Source of the DNA: Streptomyces ferrugineus
Lineage (GTDB): Bacteria; Actinomycetota; Actinomycetes; Streptomycetales; Streptomycetaceae
Reading direction: 5' to 3'
Length of the DNA: 64,000 bases
Assembly (NCBI RefSeq): GCF_015160855.1
Contig: NZ_CP063373.1
Span: 6,386,001-6,450,000, forward strand
Under the pieces are notes generated by a model. That model was not told where the DNA came from and searched no databases. It saw only the letters and a list, made by a program, of their open reading frames with translations. Shown here piece by piece: positions 17,723 through 27,489 of this stretch; position 1 is the stretch's first letter; every line of letters begins with the position of its first letter. A program made the translations under genes and the position numbers.

Positions 17723-18412
17723 TCAGGCGACGGTGTACCGGCTGTGGCTGTGGCTGCTGATCCGGCCGTCGCGGACCTGGAGGATCCGGTCGCAGTGGGC
17801 GGCGACGTCGGCGTCGTGGGTGACCATGACCAGGGCGGCGCCCTGCTCGCGGGTGACGGACGTCAGCAGCCGTACGACCTCCTCGCTGGTGGTCTGGTCG
17901 AGGGCGCCGGTGGGCTCGTCGGCGAAGACCACGTCGGGGTCGACGACCAGCGCGCGGGCGATGGCGACGCGCTGGGCCTGGCCGCCGGACAGCTGCCCGG
18001 GGCGGCGCTGCTCCAGCCCGGCGAGGCCGAGCGGCGCGAACCAGCGGCGGGCCCGTTCGACGGCCTGCCTGCGCGGTGTGCCCTCCAGCATCAGCGGCAG
18101 CGCGACGTTCTCCTCGGCGGGCAGCTCGGGCAGCAGCTGGCCGAACTGGAACACGAACCCGAACCGCTTGCGTCGCAGCGCGCTGAGCCGGTTCTCGCCC
18201 AGCTTGTCGACCCGCTCGCCGCGCAGCAGGACTTGGCCGCCGTCCGGGCGGACGATCCCGGCGAGCGTGTGCAGCAGGGTGGACTTGCCGGACCCGGACG
18301 GGCCCATAATGGCCAGCGAGTCACGCTCGCCGACCTCCACATCCACACCGGCCAGCGCGGTGGTGGAGCCGTACTTCTTCACAAGGCCGTGACCGGCCAG
18401 GACGATGCTCAT
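17723..18412 (-). CDS. LolD/MacB-like ABC transporter ATP-binding protein
   Basis: A 229-residue ATPase with Walker A GPSGSGKST near residue 38, Q-loop FVFQFGQLLPEL, signature LSGGQAQRVAIARAL, Walker B VVFADEPTGALD and H-loop VMVTHDADVA. ADEPTGALD and the downstream FtsX-type permease place it in the MacB/LolD subfamily, which powers efflux or extraction rather than import. The two genes form an operon; no regulator pair (two-component system) is adjacent. Confidence 0.92.
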   Translation of the reverse strand: MSIVLAGHGLVKKYGSTTALAGVDVEVGERDSLAIMGPSGSGKSTLLHTLAGIVRPDGGQVLLRGERVDKLGENRLSALRRKRFGFVFQFGQLLPELPAEENVALPLMLEGTPRRQAVERARRWFAPLGLAGLEQRRPGQLSGGQAQRVAIARALVVDPDVVFADEPTGALDQTTSEEVVRLLTSVTREQGAALVMVTHDADVAAHCDRILQVRDGRISSHSHSRYTVA

Positions 18413-18930
18413 GATGGGGCTACTCCGGGGTGAGTGTCAGCGCTGGAATGTCCAGGTGACGGAGGGGCTTCAGCCTCCCCCGCGGACACCGTCGCCCGCC
18501 TCGGCCGAACGGCCAGCTTCCGGGCCCGGCTCTCAGCCATTCGGCCGACCCAGAGGACGCCTCTCCGGGGCGGTCCGCCGCGGCCTGCTGGATCTCACAC
18601 AGAGGTTCAGGCCGGACGGACACCAACTCGGACGGACCCCTTAGAGGGAGCGAAGAAGGCGGCTATGAGGCTCCTGCATCCCTGCCTGGCCGGCCCCGCC
18701 CACATCCCGGCCGAGCAGCCGGGCAGATTATCGGACGGGGGTCTCGCGCGAGGATGAGGCCGACCCGAGCCGACGACCACGCGAGTCAGCGGAGTTGTGG
18801 ATCACGAGTGGGCTCCTCTGGCGGGGCTCTACTTCGACCTCGGTCGAGCTGCCTTGGGGACGCCTGCCTCTGCTCGGGGCCGGGCAGAAACGGAAGCGGT
18901 CAGCACCACCATGCGCTGGGCTCCCAGCAC
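18413..18930. other. Intergenic, promoter side of the ABC exporter
   Basis: No gene is supportable. It includes the upstream region of the minus-strand exporter operon; the small frames on both strands are Arg/Pro-rich and not recognisable. Confidence 0.5.
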
Positions 18931-19233
18931 GACGCGTACGAGGCCCTCGCCGCGCTGCGCGACCGCATCGAGACGACGCCCTGGCGCGGGGAGCGGGGGC
19001 GGACCGCGCTACAGGTACTGCGGGCACATGTGGCCTTCGCCGAGATCGCGGGCGGCGGCCCACTGCACCACGCCAGTGAACGGCAGACCACGGAGGAAGC
19101 GGGCATCTCCCGCACGACGCCGCGGGCCGTCTACGAGACCGTCGTCAAGCCGCAGGGCTGGCTGCGCCGACTGCGAGTCGGACACGGCCGGGAGGGCTCC
19201 ACCTGGTACCTGAGGGACGGCAGCGCCCTCGGT
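18931..19233 (+). pseudogene. Helix-turn-helix tail fragment, possibly of a plasmid/ICE replication protein
   Basis: About 100 codons read DAYEALAALRDRIETTPW, RTALQVLRAHVAFAEIAGGG and TTEEAGISRTTPRAVYETVV. The pattern resembles the C-terminal winged helix of actinomycete primase/replication proteins of integrative elements (an all-helical stretch, then SR-T-RAV in a recognition helix). No start or full domain is present and the frame runs into non-homologous sequence after about 19233. The family assignment is tentative. Confidence 0.35.
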
Positions 19234-19455
19234 CAGGCTCCTCGGCAGTGCCGCCCTCATGCTCATCAGCGCCCTGCACCAGCGCCCCGCCCAACCACCG
19301 CACCGGGGAGACCTGGGCACTCGCACCGCGCGCACTGGAAGGCTTCGGTGTCACCGGCGGTCGGGGCCGCCGCGGGGAGTGACTCGCTGGGAAGGAACTG
19401 AACGGTGGTCCCGGTCGTGCCGTCGTGGGCGATCGGGCCGGGCCGGTCACAGTGT

Positions 19456-20030
19456 TCAGGCGGTGAAGGAGGTCTCGGCGGGGACCTGGGCCGCCGTCTC
19501 CGCGGAGGCTCCGCGCGGGGGCAGGCCGTGGCGCTTGCGGAAGTACGTGGAGAAGTCCTCGTCGAGACGGCGGATACCGTCGGACCGGTCGCGGCGTTCC
19601 TGCCGTGTCTGTGCCTCCATCGCCTCCTGGTAGTTGGTCGTGGGATCCGGCAGTAGGGTCAGCTGGATGCGCAGGCCCAGTCCCGTGGTCTTCAGGAGCA
19701 GGGCCCGGACCGGCGCGGGGGGCGGGGTCATGCCGTGGACCCGCCAGGTGGTCGGGTGCATCGTCGACGTGGCCAGAGCGCGGGCCAGGCCGTGCAGTGG
19801 CCTGGGGAAGTTCCGGTAGGCGAACTGGTCCAGGATGGCCAGCGTGACCCAGCGGCCCTCCTCGTTCTCAGGCCAGGGCCGGTTCTCGAACTCGTCGACG
19901 AAGGCCATCAGGGAGTCCCAGTCCTCGGGCATGTCCATGATCGTGTTGCCGTGCTCGTCGGTGAAGAGCTTGGACATCTCGAACCAGAAGCGGTGCGCGG
20001 CGATCTTCTGCTTCTCGGTGTACCCGGGCA
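19456..20030 (-). pseudogene. DUF2236 (MpaB-like oxygenase), 5' end removed at the IS256 junction
   Basis: The frame reads GYTEKQKIAAHRFWFEMSKL, then FTDEHGNTIMDMPEDWDSL, FPRPLHGLARALATSTMHPT and a C-terminal helix RKRHGLP. This is the distal half of a DUF2236 protein, the family of rubber oxygenase Lcp and MpaB. It is in frame right up to 20030, where the left inverted repeat of the IS256-family element begins, so the N-terminal half (with the heme-ligand region) is gone. An in-frame ATG at 19977 could start a 173-residue product, probably inactive. The intact homologue lies at 47748-48875. Confidence 0.75.
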
Positions 20031-21412
20031 GGGGTCTGTCAAACGAGCGGTGTAACTGGGGTTGTTGGAGTTACTGACGGGCTGCGGAGAGGCGGCCGTC
20101 GAAGGTGATGTCGAAGGCGTTCAGTGCGGTCTTCCAGCGCATGGTCCAGCGAGCCTGTCCCTTGCCGGTGGGGTCGAGGGACATGATCGCCATGTAGACG
20201 CATTTCAGGGCGGCCTGCTCGTTGGGGAAGTGTCCGCGGGCCTTGACCGCCCGGCGGATACGGGCGTTTACCGACTCAATCGCGTTCGTCGTGCAAACGA
20301 TGCGGCGGATCTCGGTGTCGAACCGCAGGAACGGGGTGAACTCCTCCCAGGCGTTCTCCCACAGTTTCACGATCGCCGGATACTTTCGGCCCCAGGTATC
20401 GGCGAACTCGGCGAACCGGTCCAGGGCAGCCTCTTCGGTGGGAGCGGTGTAGACGGGCTTGAGGAGCTTGGCGATCTTGTCCCAGTCCTGGCGGGCGGCA
20501 TAGCGGAAGGAGTTCCGCAGCAAATGCACGACACAGGTCTGCACGATCGTCCGGGGCCAGAGCGTCTCCACCGCTTCGGGCAGGCCCTTGAGCCCGTCGC
20601 AGACCAGCATGAGCACGTCGCTGACGCCGCGGTTCTTAATCTCCGTGAGGATGTGCAGCCAGTGCTTGGCGCCCTCGCCGCCGTCGCCGGCCCACAACCC
20701 CAGGATCTCCCGTCGGCCTTCGGCGGTGACGGCCAGGGCGACATAGATGGGCCGGTTGGCGACCGCGCCGTCGCGGATCTTGACGTGAATGGCGTCGATG
20801 AAGACGACCGGATAGACGGCGTCGAGCGGGCGGCCCTGCCATTCGGCCATGCCCTCCAAGACCTTGTCGGTGATGGTGCAGATGGTCTGGCGGGAGACCT
20901 CGGCTCCATAGACCTCGGCCAGGTGGGCCTGAACCTCGCCAGTGGTCAGGCCCTTCGCGGCGAGTGAGATGACCATCTCGTCGACGCCGGTCAGGCGCTT
21001 CTGCCGCTTCTTGACGATCTTCGGTTCGAAGGAGCCGTCGCGGTCGCGGGGCACGGTTATCTCCACCGGGCCCACGTCGGTCAGCACGGTCTTGGAGCGT
21101 TTGCCGTCGCGGGAGTTGCCGCCGTTCTTGCCGGCCGCATCGTGCTTGTCATAGCCGAGGTGGTCGGTGATCTCGCCCTCCAGGGCGGACTCCAGCAGCC
21201 GCTTGGTCAGTTGCTGCAGCAGCCCGCCCTCGCCTGTCAGCTGCAGGCCCTCGGCCTGGGCCCGGTGCACCAGCTCGTCGATCAACTGGTCGTCCACTGC
21301 CTTCGCCGACACCGTCTCTGCCGACTCGACAGACTTGGGATCGATCACGTTCTCACTGGTCATCGATGCATCTTCCATGATCGGGAGTTACACCGAACGT
21401 CTTACAGTCCCC
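20031..21412 (-). mobile_element. IS256-family insertion sequence
   Basis: 1382 bp. The left end GGGGTCTGTCAAACG (from 20031) and, on the other strand, the right end GGGGACTGTAAGACG (from 21412) form imperfect 27-bp inverted repeats sharing CGGTGTAACT at their inner part. One intact transposase gene fills it. IS256-family insertion normally makes 8-9-bp target duplications. The flanks (CCCGGGCA left, TTCTCACC right) do not match, so one side has been lost by deletion or recombination after insertion. Confidence 0.88.
20071..21378 (-). CDS. IS256-family transposase
   Basis: A 435-residue DDE transposase (Transposase_mut family), apparently intact. The catalytic residues are recognisable: first Asp in VVFIDAIHVKIRDG, second Asp in MLVCDGLKGLPEAV, and Glu in CTTNAIESVNARIRR. 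The N-terminal region contains LLQQLTKRLLESALEGEITD typical of this family. The ATG at 21378 lies just inside the right inverted repeat; a second ATG five codons on (21363) is an alternative. Confidence 0.95.
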   Translation of the reverse strand: MEDASMTSENVIDPKSVESAETVSAKAVDDQLIDELVHRAQAEGLQLTGEGGLLQQLTKRLLESALEGEITDHLGYDKHDAAGKNGGNSRDGKRSKTVLTDVGPVEITVPRDRDGSFEPKIVKKRQKRLTGVDEMVISLAAKGLTTGEVQAHLAEVYGAEVSRQTICTITDKVLEGMAEWQGRPLDAVYPVVFIDAIHVKIRDGAVANRPIYVALAVTAEGRREILGLWAGDGGEGAKHWLHILTEIKNRGVSDVLMLVCDGLKGLPEAVETLWPRTIVQTCVVHLLRNSFRYAARQDWDKIAKLLKPVYTAPTEEAALDRFAEFADTWGRKYPAIVKLWENAWEEFTPFLRFDTEIRRIVCTTNAIESVNARIRRAVKARGHFPNEQAALKCVYMAIMSLDPTGKGQARWTMRWKTALNAFDITFDGRLSAARQ

Positions 21413-21431
21413 TTCTCACCATCGGCTCTTG

Positions 21432-22117
21432 TCAGAATGGTGCTCTTTCACTGGAGGTCGAGCCGACGGCGCCTGCCGCCGTGGGGGTTTGCACGGACCG
21501 AGCGACCAGGGTCGGCACAGGCAGACTCGTCACCACGAACAGGTTCACGATGTCTTCCCGATCCATGAAAATGATGTGACGCCGCTTCGCCGCATCGAGA
21601 CTGTTGATGATCCATGACCGCGCCGGTTTGGTGATTTCTCCGCCAGCCACGATGTAGCGTGATCGACCAGGACATGTCAGTTGAAGTCTGGGTCGAAAAC
21701 CTCATGTCCGAGCATCATCAATGTCTGGTTGAGAATCTCGGCGACGTTCACCTTCCCCTGCCTCGACATCCCGGCTGCATCGAGCTTGTTCTTCTTGACC
21801 TGAAGCCCGAAGTAAATGGCGTGACTGGTCGGCAGGACGAACTTCATCCAGATGTCCTTGCCGAATTCCAGCGCCTTGTCCTTATGACCAGTCGCGGTGA
21901 TGCGCTGATACCCGAGCTGCCGGAATAGAGGCAACAGCACTCTCTCGATCAAGTCGTCCTCTGAGCACCTATCGAGATAGGCGATCAGATCGTCCCGACG
22001 CTGGCGCTCAACACATCCGATGAACGAGTCCGCTGTTCTCGGCGGGCGCTCGGCGTAGGGGAAATGCTCGGGATCCGGGATCGGAGTCCAGCGAGTCCCA
22101 TGTCCTGCGAATCCCAT
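21432..22117 (-). pseudogene. PD-(D/E)XK nuclease-like protein, frameshifted
   Basis: The 5' frame encodes ADSFIGCVERQRRDDLIAYL, LIERVLLPLFRQLGYQRITA, ALEFGKDIWMKFVLPT and AIYFGLQVKKNKLDAAG. The sequence GKDIWM followed by LQVKK fits the D...(E/Q)xK core of restriction-endonuclease-like folds. That frame stops at 21677 after FDPDFN. The expected continuation (VAGGEITKPARSWIINSLDA, RHIIFMDREDIVNLFVVTSL) is in the adjacent frame, so a single frameshift near 21675 splits the gene. The base composition is visibly less GC-rich than its neighbours, consistent with transfer. The start is uncertain because the 5' end runs into short tandem repeats. Confidence 0.6.
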
Positions 22118-22160
22118 GTCCTGTGAATCCGACGAACCTGACGAACCTGATGAACCTGAC
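22097..22160. repeat. Two adjacent short tandem repeats
   Basis: CCCATGTCCTGYGAAT occurs twice in tandem (22097-22128), followed by a GAACCTGAC-type 9-mer in about three to four copies (to 22160). They overlap or adjoin the 5' end of the broken nuclease gene. Confidence 0.8.
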
Positions 22161-22165
22161 TGACG

Positions 22166-22679
22166 GTCCCGGACGGCGGTTGCGGGCCGCTTCGGCAGGC
22201 CGCCGCCGTTGCCGGATACCCGCCTTGCTTGCGCCGCGAGCGACCACTCTGCTCTGTCCGGCGTCTGACCGGTGTACGCACCACAGACCGCCGAAGGGTG
22301 ATTCCGGCCGGACGGTGCGTCCGTGACGGTGAGTCCGATCCGGAAGGCGTTCGCCGCGGAACCCTGGAGGTCACGCCCTGGGCGCCCACCGCGTGCAGGG
22401 TGCCCGGCACCGCACCTTCCACCCGGGATTCAGCACCGGGGGACAGGTCATCATCCCCGTACCCTGGATGGCGGCCGTCGACTTCAGTGGCGCCGGACTG
22501 GGCAACTCCGACGTCATCACCCCTGAAGGGGACGATGCCACGGCCGGCCGCAACCTCGACCTCGGGCCGCGGTCTCACCGTCGACGGCACACGCAGCGGT
22601 GCGAAGGTCAGTGTCCGCGCGCCGGACCGACCCACACCGACGGCACCGGCGGATCGCCGCGGGGTCACCGCCTCCTCGG
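22166..22679. other. Decayed region without a supportable gene
   Basis: About 510 bp between the nuclease remnant and the IS4-like remnant. One plus-strand stretch (about 22400-22560) reads HRTFHPGFSTGGQVIIPVPW and AAVDFSGAGLGNSDVITPEG, which looks protein-like, but I cannot identify it and it has no proper start or end. Confidence 0.4.
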
Positions 22680-23110
22680 CGCGAGCGGACAGGGTCGTGC
22701 CGTCCACCGTGACCAGGCGCCGTCTCCGGCAGAAGACGCAGAGCCGACCGTGGTCGGCGACCGGGCCGGCCAGGATCGCCAACAGGCGGCGCAGTGGTGT
22801 GCTGCCCACCCGGTGCCTGGCCCGTGACAACGAGGAGCACATGGGCGCGCTACCGGCACGGCGCCGCGTCCGGCTGTGAGCTTGTCCCGCACCGCCCGGT
22901 AGGACGACCGCTCGAAGAAGGCGAAGGCGAGCACGAAATGCACCACGACCCGCGCTGGCGGCAGTCGCAGCCTCCGCCCCCGCGCACCGGTCTTCACGGG
23001 TGCTGCGTCAACCAGCTCGTGGCCGATGACCTGCGTCAACTCGCCCGCATGGCCGGGCGAGTACACATCCGGGGCTGTAGCCCCCGGCTCGATGCTGACA
23101 GGATTCCGCG
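22680..23110 (-). pseudogene. IS4-like transposase, N-terminal remnant
   Basis: Two frames join into the N-terminal part of an IS4-family transposase: GHAGELTQVIGHELVDAAPV, ARVVVHFVLAFAFFERSSYR, then SRARHRVGSTPLRRLLAILA and RRRRLVTVDGTTLSARAEEA. TVDGTTL carries the first DDE aspartate. The remaining two catalytic residues are absent. A frameshift near 22840 separates the pieces. A dead fragment. Confidence 0.6.
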
Positions 23111-23395
23111 ACAACGGGACGTCCGGAGCACTTGCCCCCGGCCTCGACACCACGGGGACCAGCAGAGGTCCCGCCTCCTTGACAGGGCGCGCGCAACCCG
23201 AACGCAACGGTGGTGCACGAGAAGGGACATGACCTGATCGGCCGGCGCACCCACCGTCGTGGCACCGTAATGATCACCAAGCCCGCCTCCGCACACACCG
23301 CCACCCCCCCTCACGCCAAGAGGCCCGCAGTACCACGGAATCCGAAGCCGTCTGGTTCAATCTGCGATTTCGGCTCGCGAATCGTGCGAGAAATA

Positions 23396-24968
<1,573 letters not shown>

Positions 24969-25070
24969 CCCGCCCGCTTCACGGTGATCGCGACGCGGGT
25001 CTACCCGCCGACGCGTAGACAACCTGTCCACGACATGGGCCAACCCACCCGCCGACCGACCACCGCCTTT

Positions 25071-25105
25071 GAGGAACCCCAGCCGCGCGTCGGCCGGGGT
25101 TCCTC
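25071..25105 (+). terminator. Hairpin terminator downstream of the GH62 gene
   Basis: GAGGAACCCC (25071-25080) pairs perfectly with GGGGTTCCTC (25096-25105) around a GC-rich loop, followed by CCTTCTTTCT. It is about 100 nt after the arabinofuranosidase stop. Confidence 0.8.
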
Positions 25106-25199
25106 CCTTCTTTCTGGGGCCCTTCCTCAGGGGAGGACCGAAGTGTCAATCCCCCGGCTCCCGAGGTAGTGGGCGATCTCATCGGGTCTGCGGATACAG

Positions 25200-25242
25200 C
25201 CAGCCCCTGCACCTCGTCGTTCCGGCGAGGTGCAGGGGCTGG
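25200..25242. terminator. Perfect 17-bp hairpin, probably a bidirectional terminator
   Basis: CCAGCCCCTGCACCTCG (25200-25216) is exactly repeated as its complement at 25226-25242 with a 9-nt loop. A second strong stem behind the GH62 gene; it may also protect the region from transcription coming from the right. Confidence 0.75.
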
Positions 25243-25333
25243 TCGGTGTCAGTCGGCCTGCGGGCGGTGCCGCGTCCTAGCGCCGTACTGGACGGCGATG
25301 CGGAGCGCGAGATGGATCTGCAGACGCGAGCAG

Positions 25334-25666
25334 GCGCGGCAGATCTTCGGCGAGGCGCAGGCGCACGCTGACCGGGGCGACAACGAGACGAGCGAGGACC
25401 TGCTGGCCAAGGCGTGCGACCTCGTCCCGGCCATCCGGTTGGTCCTCACCATCGAGTACACGGAAGACGACGACCTCGCGCCGCTCACGGGCGTGATCCT
25501 CGACCTGGACGATGCCTGCTTCGAGGTCAAGATGGAGGCGGCGCTGGAAATTGCCCGCCCACACGACTTCCTCAAGGACTTCTGGTCGGCCAGCCGGCGG
25601 GAGCCGTTCGATCGCATCAAGTGGCTGCGCAAGAACTTCTCGGACTACTTCATCGCGTCCACATCA
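25334..25666 (+). pseudogene. Conserved-looking hypothetical protein fragment
   Basis: About 110 codons with good actinomycete codon use read ARQIFGEAQAHADRGDNETS, EDLLAKACDLVPAIRLVLTI, LTGVILDLDDACFEVKMEAA and ARPHDFLKDFWSASRREPFD. It looks like a soluble helical protein. The N-terminal part seems out of frame (the sequence around 25300-25334 reads better in another register) and it runs into the Mrr-like remnant on the other strand. I do not recognise the family. Confidence 0.4.
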
Positions 25667-25928
25667 ATCAGCGTTCGCCGACCGGCCTTCACCGCCTCGT
25701 CCTGGCGCCAGCGCGGTCCCGGGCACGCACCCTCCGGTCGGTGCGCCACAGCCACCACCCCGCCGCTCCCACACCACCGACGACCACACTTCCAACGATG
25801 TACGGCCACACCTGCGACCAGAACACCATCAGCACGATCAGTAGCCCGCCACCGCCGAGCACGATCGGCTTCGCTCCCTGCCCCCGCCAGCGACGACGGG
25901 CCGGAATCCGTCCACGCCGAGCAGCCAT
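25645..25928 (-). pseudogene. Mrr-like (DUF2034-type) restriction endonuclease, N-terminal remnant
   Basis: From the ATG at 25928 the frame reads a basic N-terminus, then two membrane segments (KPIVLGGGGLLIVLMVFWS; PYIVGSVVVGGVGAAGWWLW) and RTDRRVRARDRA. The continuation WRQDEAVKAGRRTLIDVDAM lies in the next frame and stops at 25645. This is the membrane-anchored N-terminus common in actinomycete Mrr-type nucleases, in which a restriction-endonuclease domain should follow. That domain is absent, so the gene is both frameshifted and truncated. Confidence 0.6.
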
Positions 25929-26320
25929 CTCGGCCTCCCCCACACACTCCTGAACCGAATACTCCGCAATGCAGGACAAGCGCGGAAGAGCGCAAGTCAG
26001 CCATGACCGATTCCAGTGCCAGGACGAGGGCTCTGGTTGGGCCGAGTGCGCCCTCAAGGGGAGCGCCGAGCTGCTCGACGCGGCCTCATGAGCAACCGGT
26101 GCGGCGACGTTGCGTTAGGTGACGAGGACGCGGTGTCGTCAGGCAGCGGGGCCATGATACCCAGCATGGGCGGGACGCTGGTCGGATCGCCGGAGGGCTT
26201 CGTGGAGGACGTGAACTGGTGGCGACGTCAATGGTGACTCCGGCCGGCAGCAGGTTCAGCAGTCCTTCGGGTCCCGCATCAGTGGCCCACATCGCCGCCC
26301 AACAGGCCCCCTGGCCATTA
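25929..26320. other. Intergenic or decayed DNA upstream of the MarR gene
   Basis: No supportable gene. A minus-strand stretch around 26200-26290 reads GPEGLLNLLPAGVTIDVATS, which looks coding, but it is short and unidentified. Confidence 0.4.
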
Positions 26321-26337
26321 GTATGTTTACGGAGTAT
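26321..26337. promoter_or_regulatory. MarR-type operator candidate 1
   Basis: GTATGTTTACGGAGTAT, about 100 bp before the MarR start. It resembles in opposite orientation the sites at 26396 and 27454 (shared core ACG-AGTAT). Probably an autoregulatory site. Confidence 0.45.
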
Positions 26338-26395
26338 CGAGGTGCGAGCTGCGCGCCAGCGTCCGCAATGGACAGGGTGTGACTCCCAACCCGAC

Positions 26396-26413
26396 ATACT
26401 CCGTGTACGTTTT
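26396..26413. promoter_or_regulatory. MarR-type operator candidate 2
   Basis: ATACTCCGTGTACGTTTT, 22 bp before the proposed MarR start. It shares ATACT-CGTGTACGT with the site before the gentisate dioxygenase gene (27454-27477). This suggests the double MarR protein controls both its own gene and the catabolic operon. Confidence 0.5.
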
Positions 26414-26435
26414 CCACCAGGACGGAGCTGAGGAC

Positions 26436-27386
26436 GTGGCCGAGTCGGTTTCAGCGGGAGCGGTGAGGTTCCGCGACCCTGGACGCGCCGTCCGGCGAGC
26501 GCCCGCGCCGGTACCCGTCGTGTCGCCTGCGGCCGCCCCAGGGCATCTTCTGCGCCTGGCGCAGCAGGTGCACACCGAGCTGTGGGGCTCACGAATCGAC
26601 AGCCTCACGGGACCGCAGTACGCGACGCTCGTGGCGATCGCCGGGTGGGACGACGTCGACCAGCGGCGCGCCGGGCAGCTGGCCTCGCTGGACAAGTCGA
26701 CCGTCGCCGCAGTTGTGAGCCGACTTGTCGGGAAAGGGTGGGTGCGGCGGGTGCGCCATCCGGATGACGGTCGGCGCCGTCTGTTGACCCTCACCAGCGG
26801 ATCATTGGATCGGCTGGCCGAGGTCACCGAGGTTGCGCGCTCGGTTCAACAAGACATCCTGGCCCCGCTTTCCCACTCCGGCCGCCGGGAGTTCATCGAA
26901 CGACTGGGCCGGGTCGCTCGCATCGAGGAGGCCGACGTCGCCGGACAGCAGTACGAGGACGGCGTACTGCTCATGCGCACCACCCCCGGATACCTGATCC
27001 GCCGCGCCCAACAGGTGCACACCGCACTCTGGAGCGCCGTCGTCCCCGACGTGACCGGGCCGCAGTACGCCCTGCTCGCCGCGGTCGCACAGCTGGGCGC
27101 CGCCGACCAGTCCCGAATCGGCGAGGCCGCCTCGCTGGACACGTCGAGCACCGCCGACATCGTGGCCCGGCTCAGCGCCCAGGGGTGGGTTGCCAAGGAG
27201 ACCGCAGCGAACGACCGGCGAAGAACCCAGGTCCGGCTCACCGCTCCGGCGAGGACAGCGCTGCACGCCCTCGCGGAGCCGGTGAAAGCAGTCCAGTCCG
27301 ACGTCCTGGCTCCGCTCGGACCCGACGAGCAAGCGGTGTTCATCAGCCACCTCCAGCAAGTGGCGTTCGCCAGGCGGCACATGTAG
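26436..27386 (+). CDS. Tandem two-domain MarR-family regulator
   Basis: A 316-residue regulator made of two MarR units. Unit 1 contains HLLRLAQQVHTELWGSRIDS, LTGPQYATLVAIAGWDDVDQ and VAAVVSRLVGKGWVRRVRHP. Unit 2 contains YLIRRAQQVHTALWSAVVPD, VTGPQYALLAAVAQLGAADQ and ADIVARLSAQGWVAKETAAN. Both have the recognition helix and the D-R-R wing (DDGRRRLLTL; NDRRRTQVRL). Ordinary MarR proteins have one unit (about 150 residues) and dimerise; this one would be a built-in pseudo-dimer. A GTG at 26379 gives 19 more residues but would place operator 2 inside the gene; the GTG at 26436 has GGAG eight bases upstream and is preferred. It precedes the gentisate operon by about 100 nt. Confidence 0.87.
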   Translation: MAESVSAGAVRFRDPGRAVRRAPAPVPVVSPAAAPGHLLRLAQQVHTELWGSRIDSLTGPQYATLVAIAGWDDVDQRRAGQLASLDKSTVAAVVSRLVGKGWVRRVRHPDDGRRRLLTLTSGSLDRLAEVTEVARSVQQDILAPLSHSGRREFIERLGRVARIEEADVAGQQYEDGVLLMRTTPGYLIRRAQQVHTALWSAVVPDVTGPQYALLAAVAQLGAADQSRIGEAASLDTSSTADIVARLSAQGWVAKETAANDRRRTQVRLTAPARTALHALAEPVKAVQSDVLAPLGPDEQAVFISHLQQVAFARRHM

Positions 27387-27453
27387 AGCTTCGCCCCCAC
27401 ATGTGGACGGTCTCTCCGGACCCGTTGACACACCTCGACCATTCACAGCAAGC

Positions 27454-27477
27454 TAATACTACGTGTACGTAAGATTA
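27454..27477. promoter_or_regulatory. Operator-like palindrome before the gentisate operon
   Basis: A 24-bp imperfect palindrome (18 of 24 positions symmetric): TAAT...ATTA ends around the core TACGTGTACGTA. It ends 12 nt before the dioxygenase ATG and contains possible -10 hexamers (TAATAC, TAAGAT). TTGACA is at 27425-27430, but its spacing to TAATAC (23 nt) is too long for a normal promoter, so the exact promoter is uncertain. The core is shared with the sites upstream of the MarR gene. Confidence 0.6.
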
Positions 27478-27489
27478 GCGAGGTGAACG

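Noticed and set aside
20031..21412. Target duplication for the IS256 element
   Set aside because: I compared the 8 bases on each side (CCCGGGCA and TTCTCACC), also shifting by one base; they do not match.
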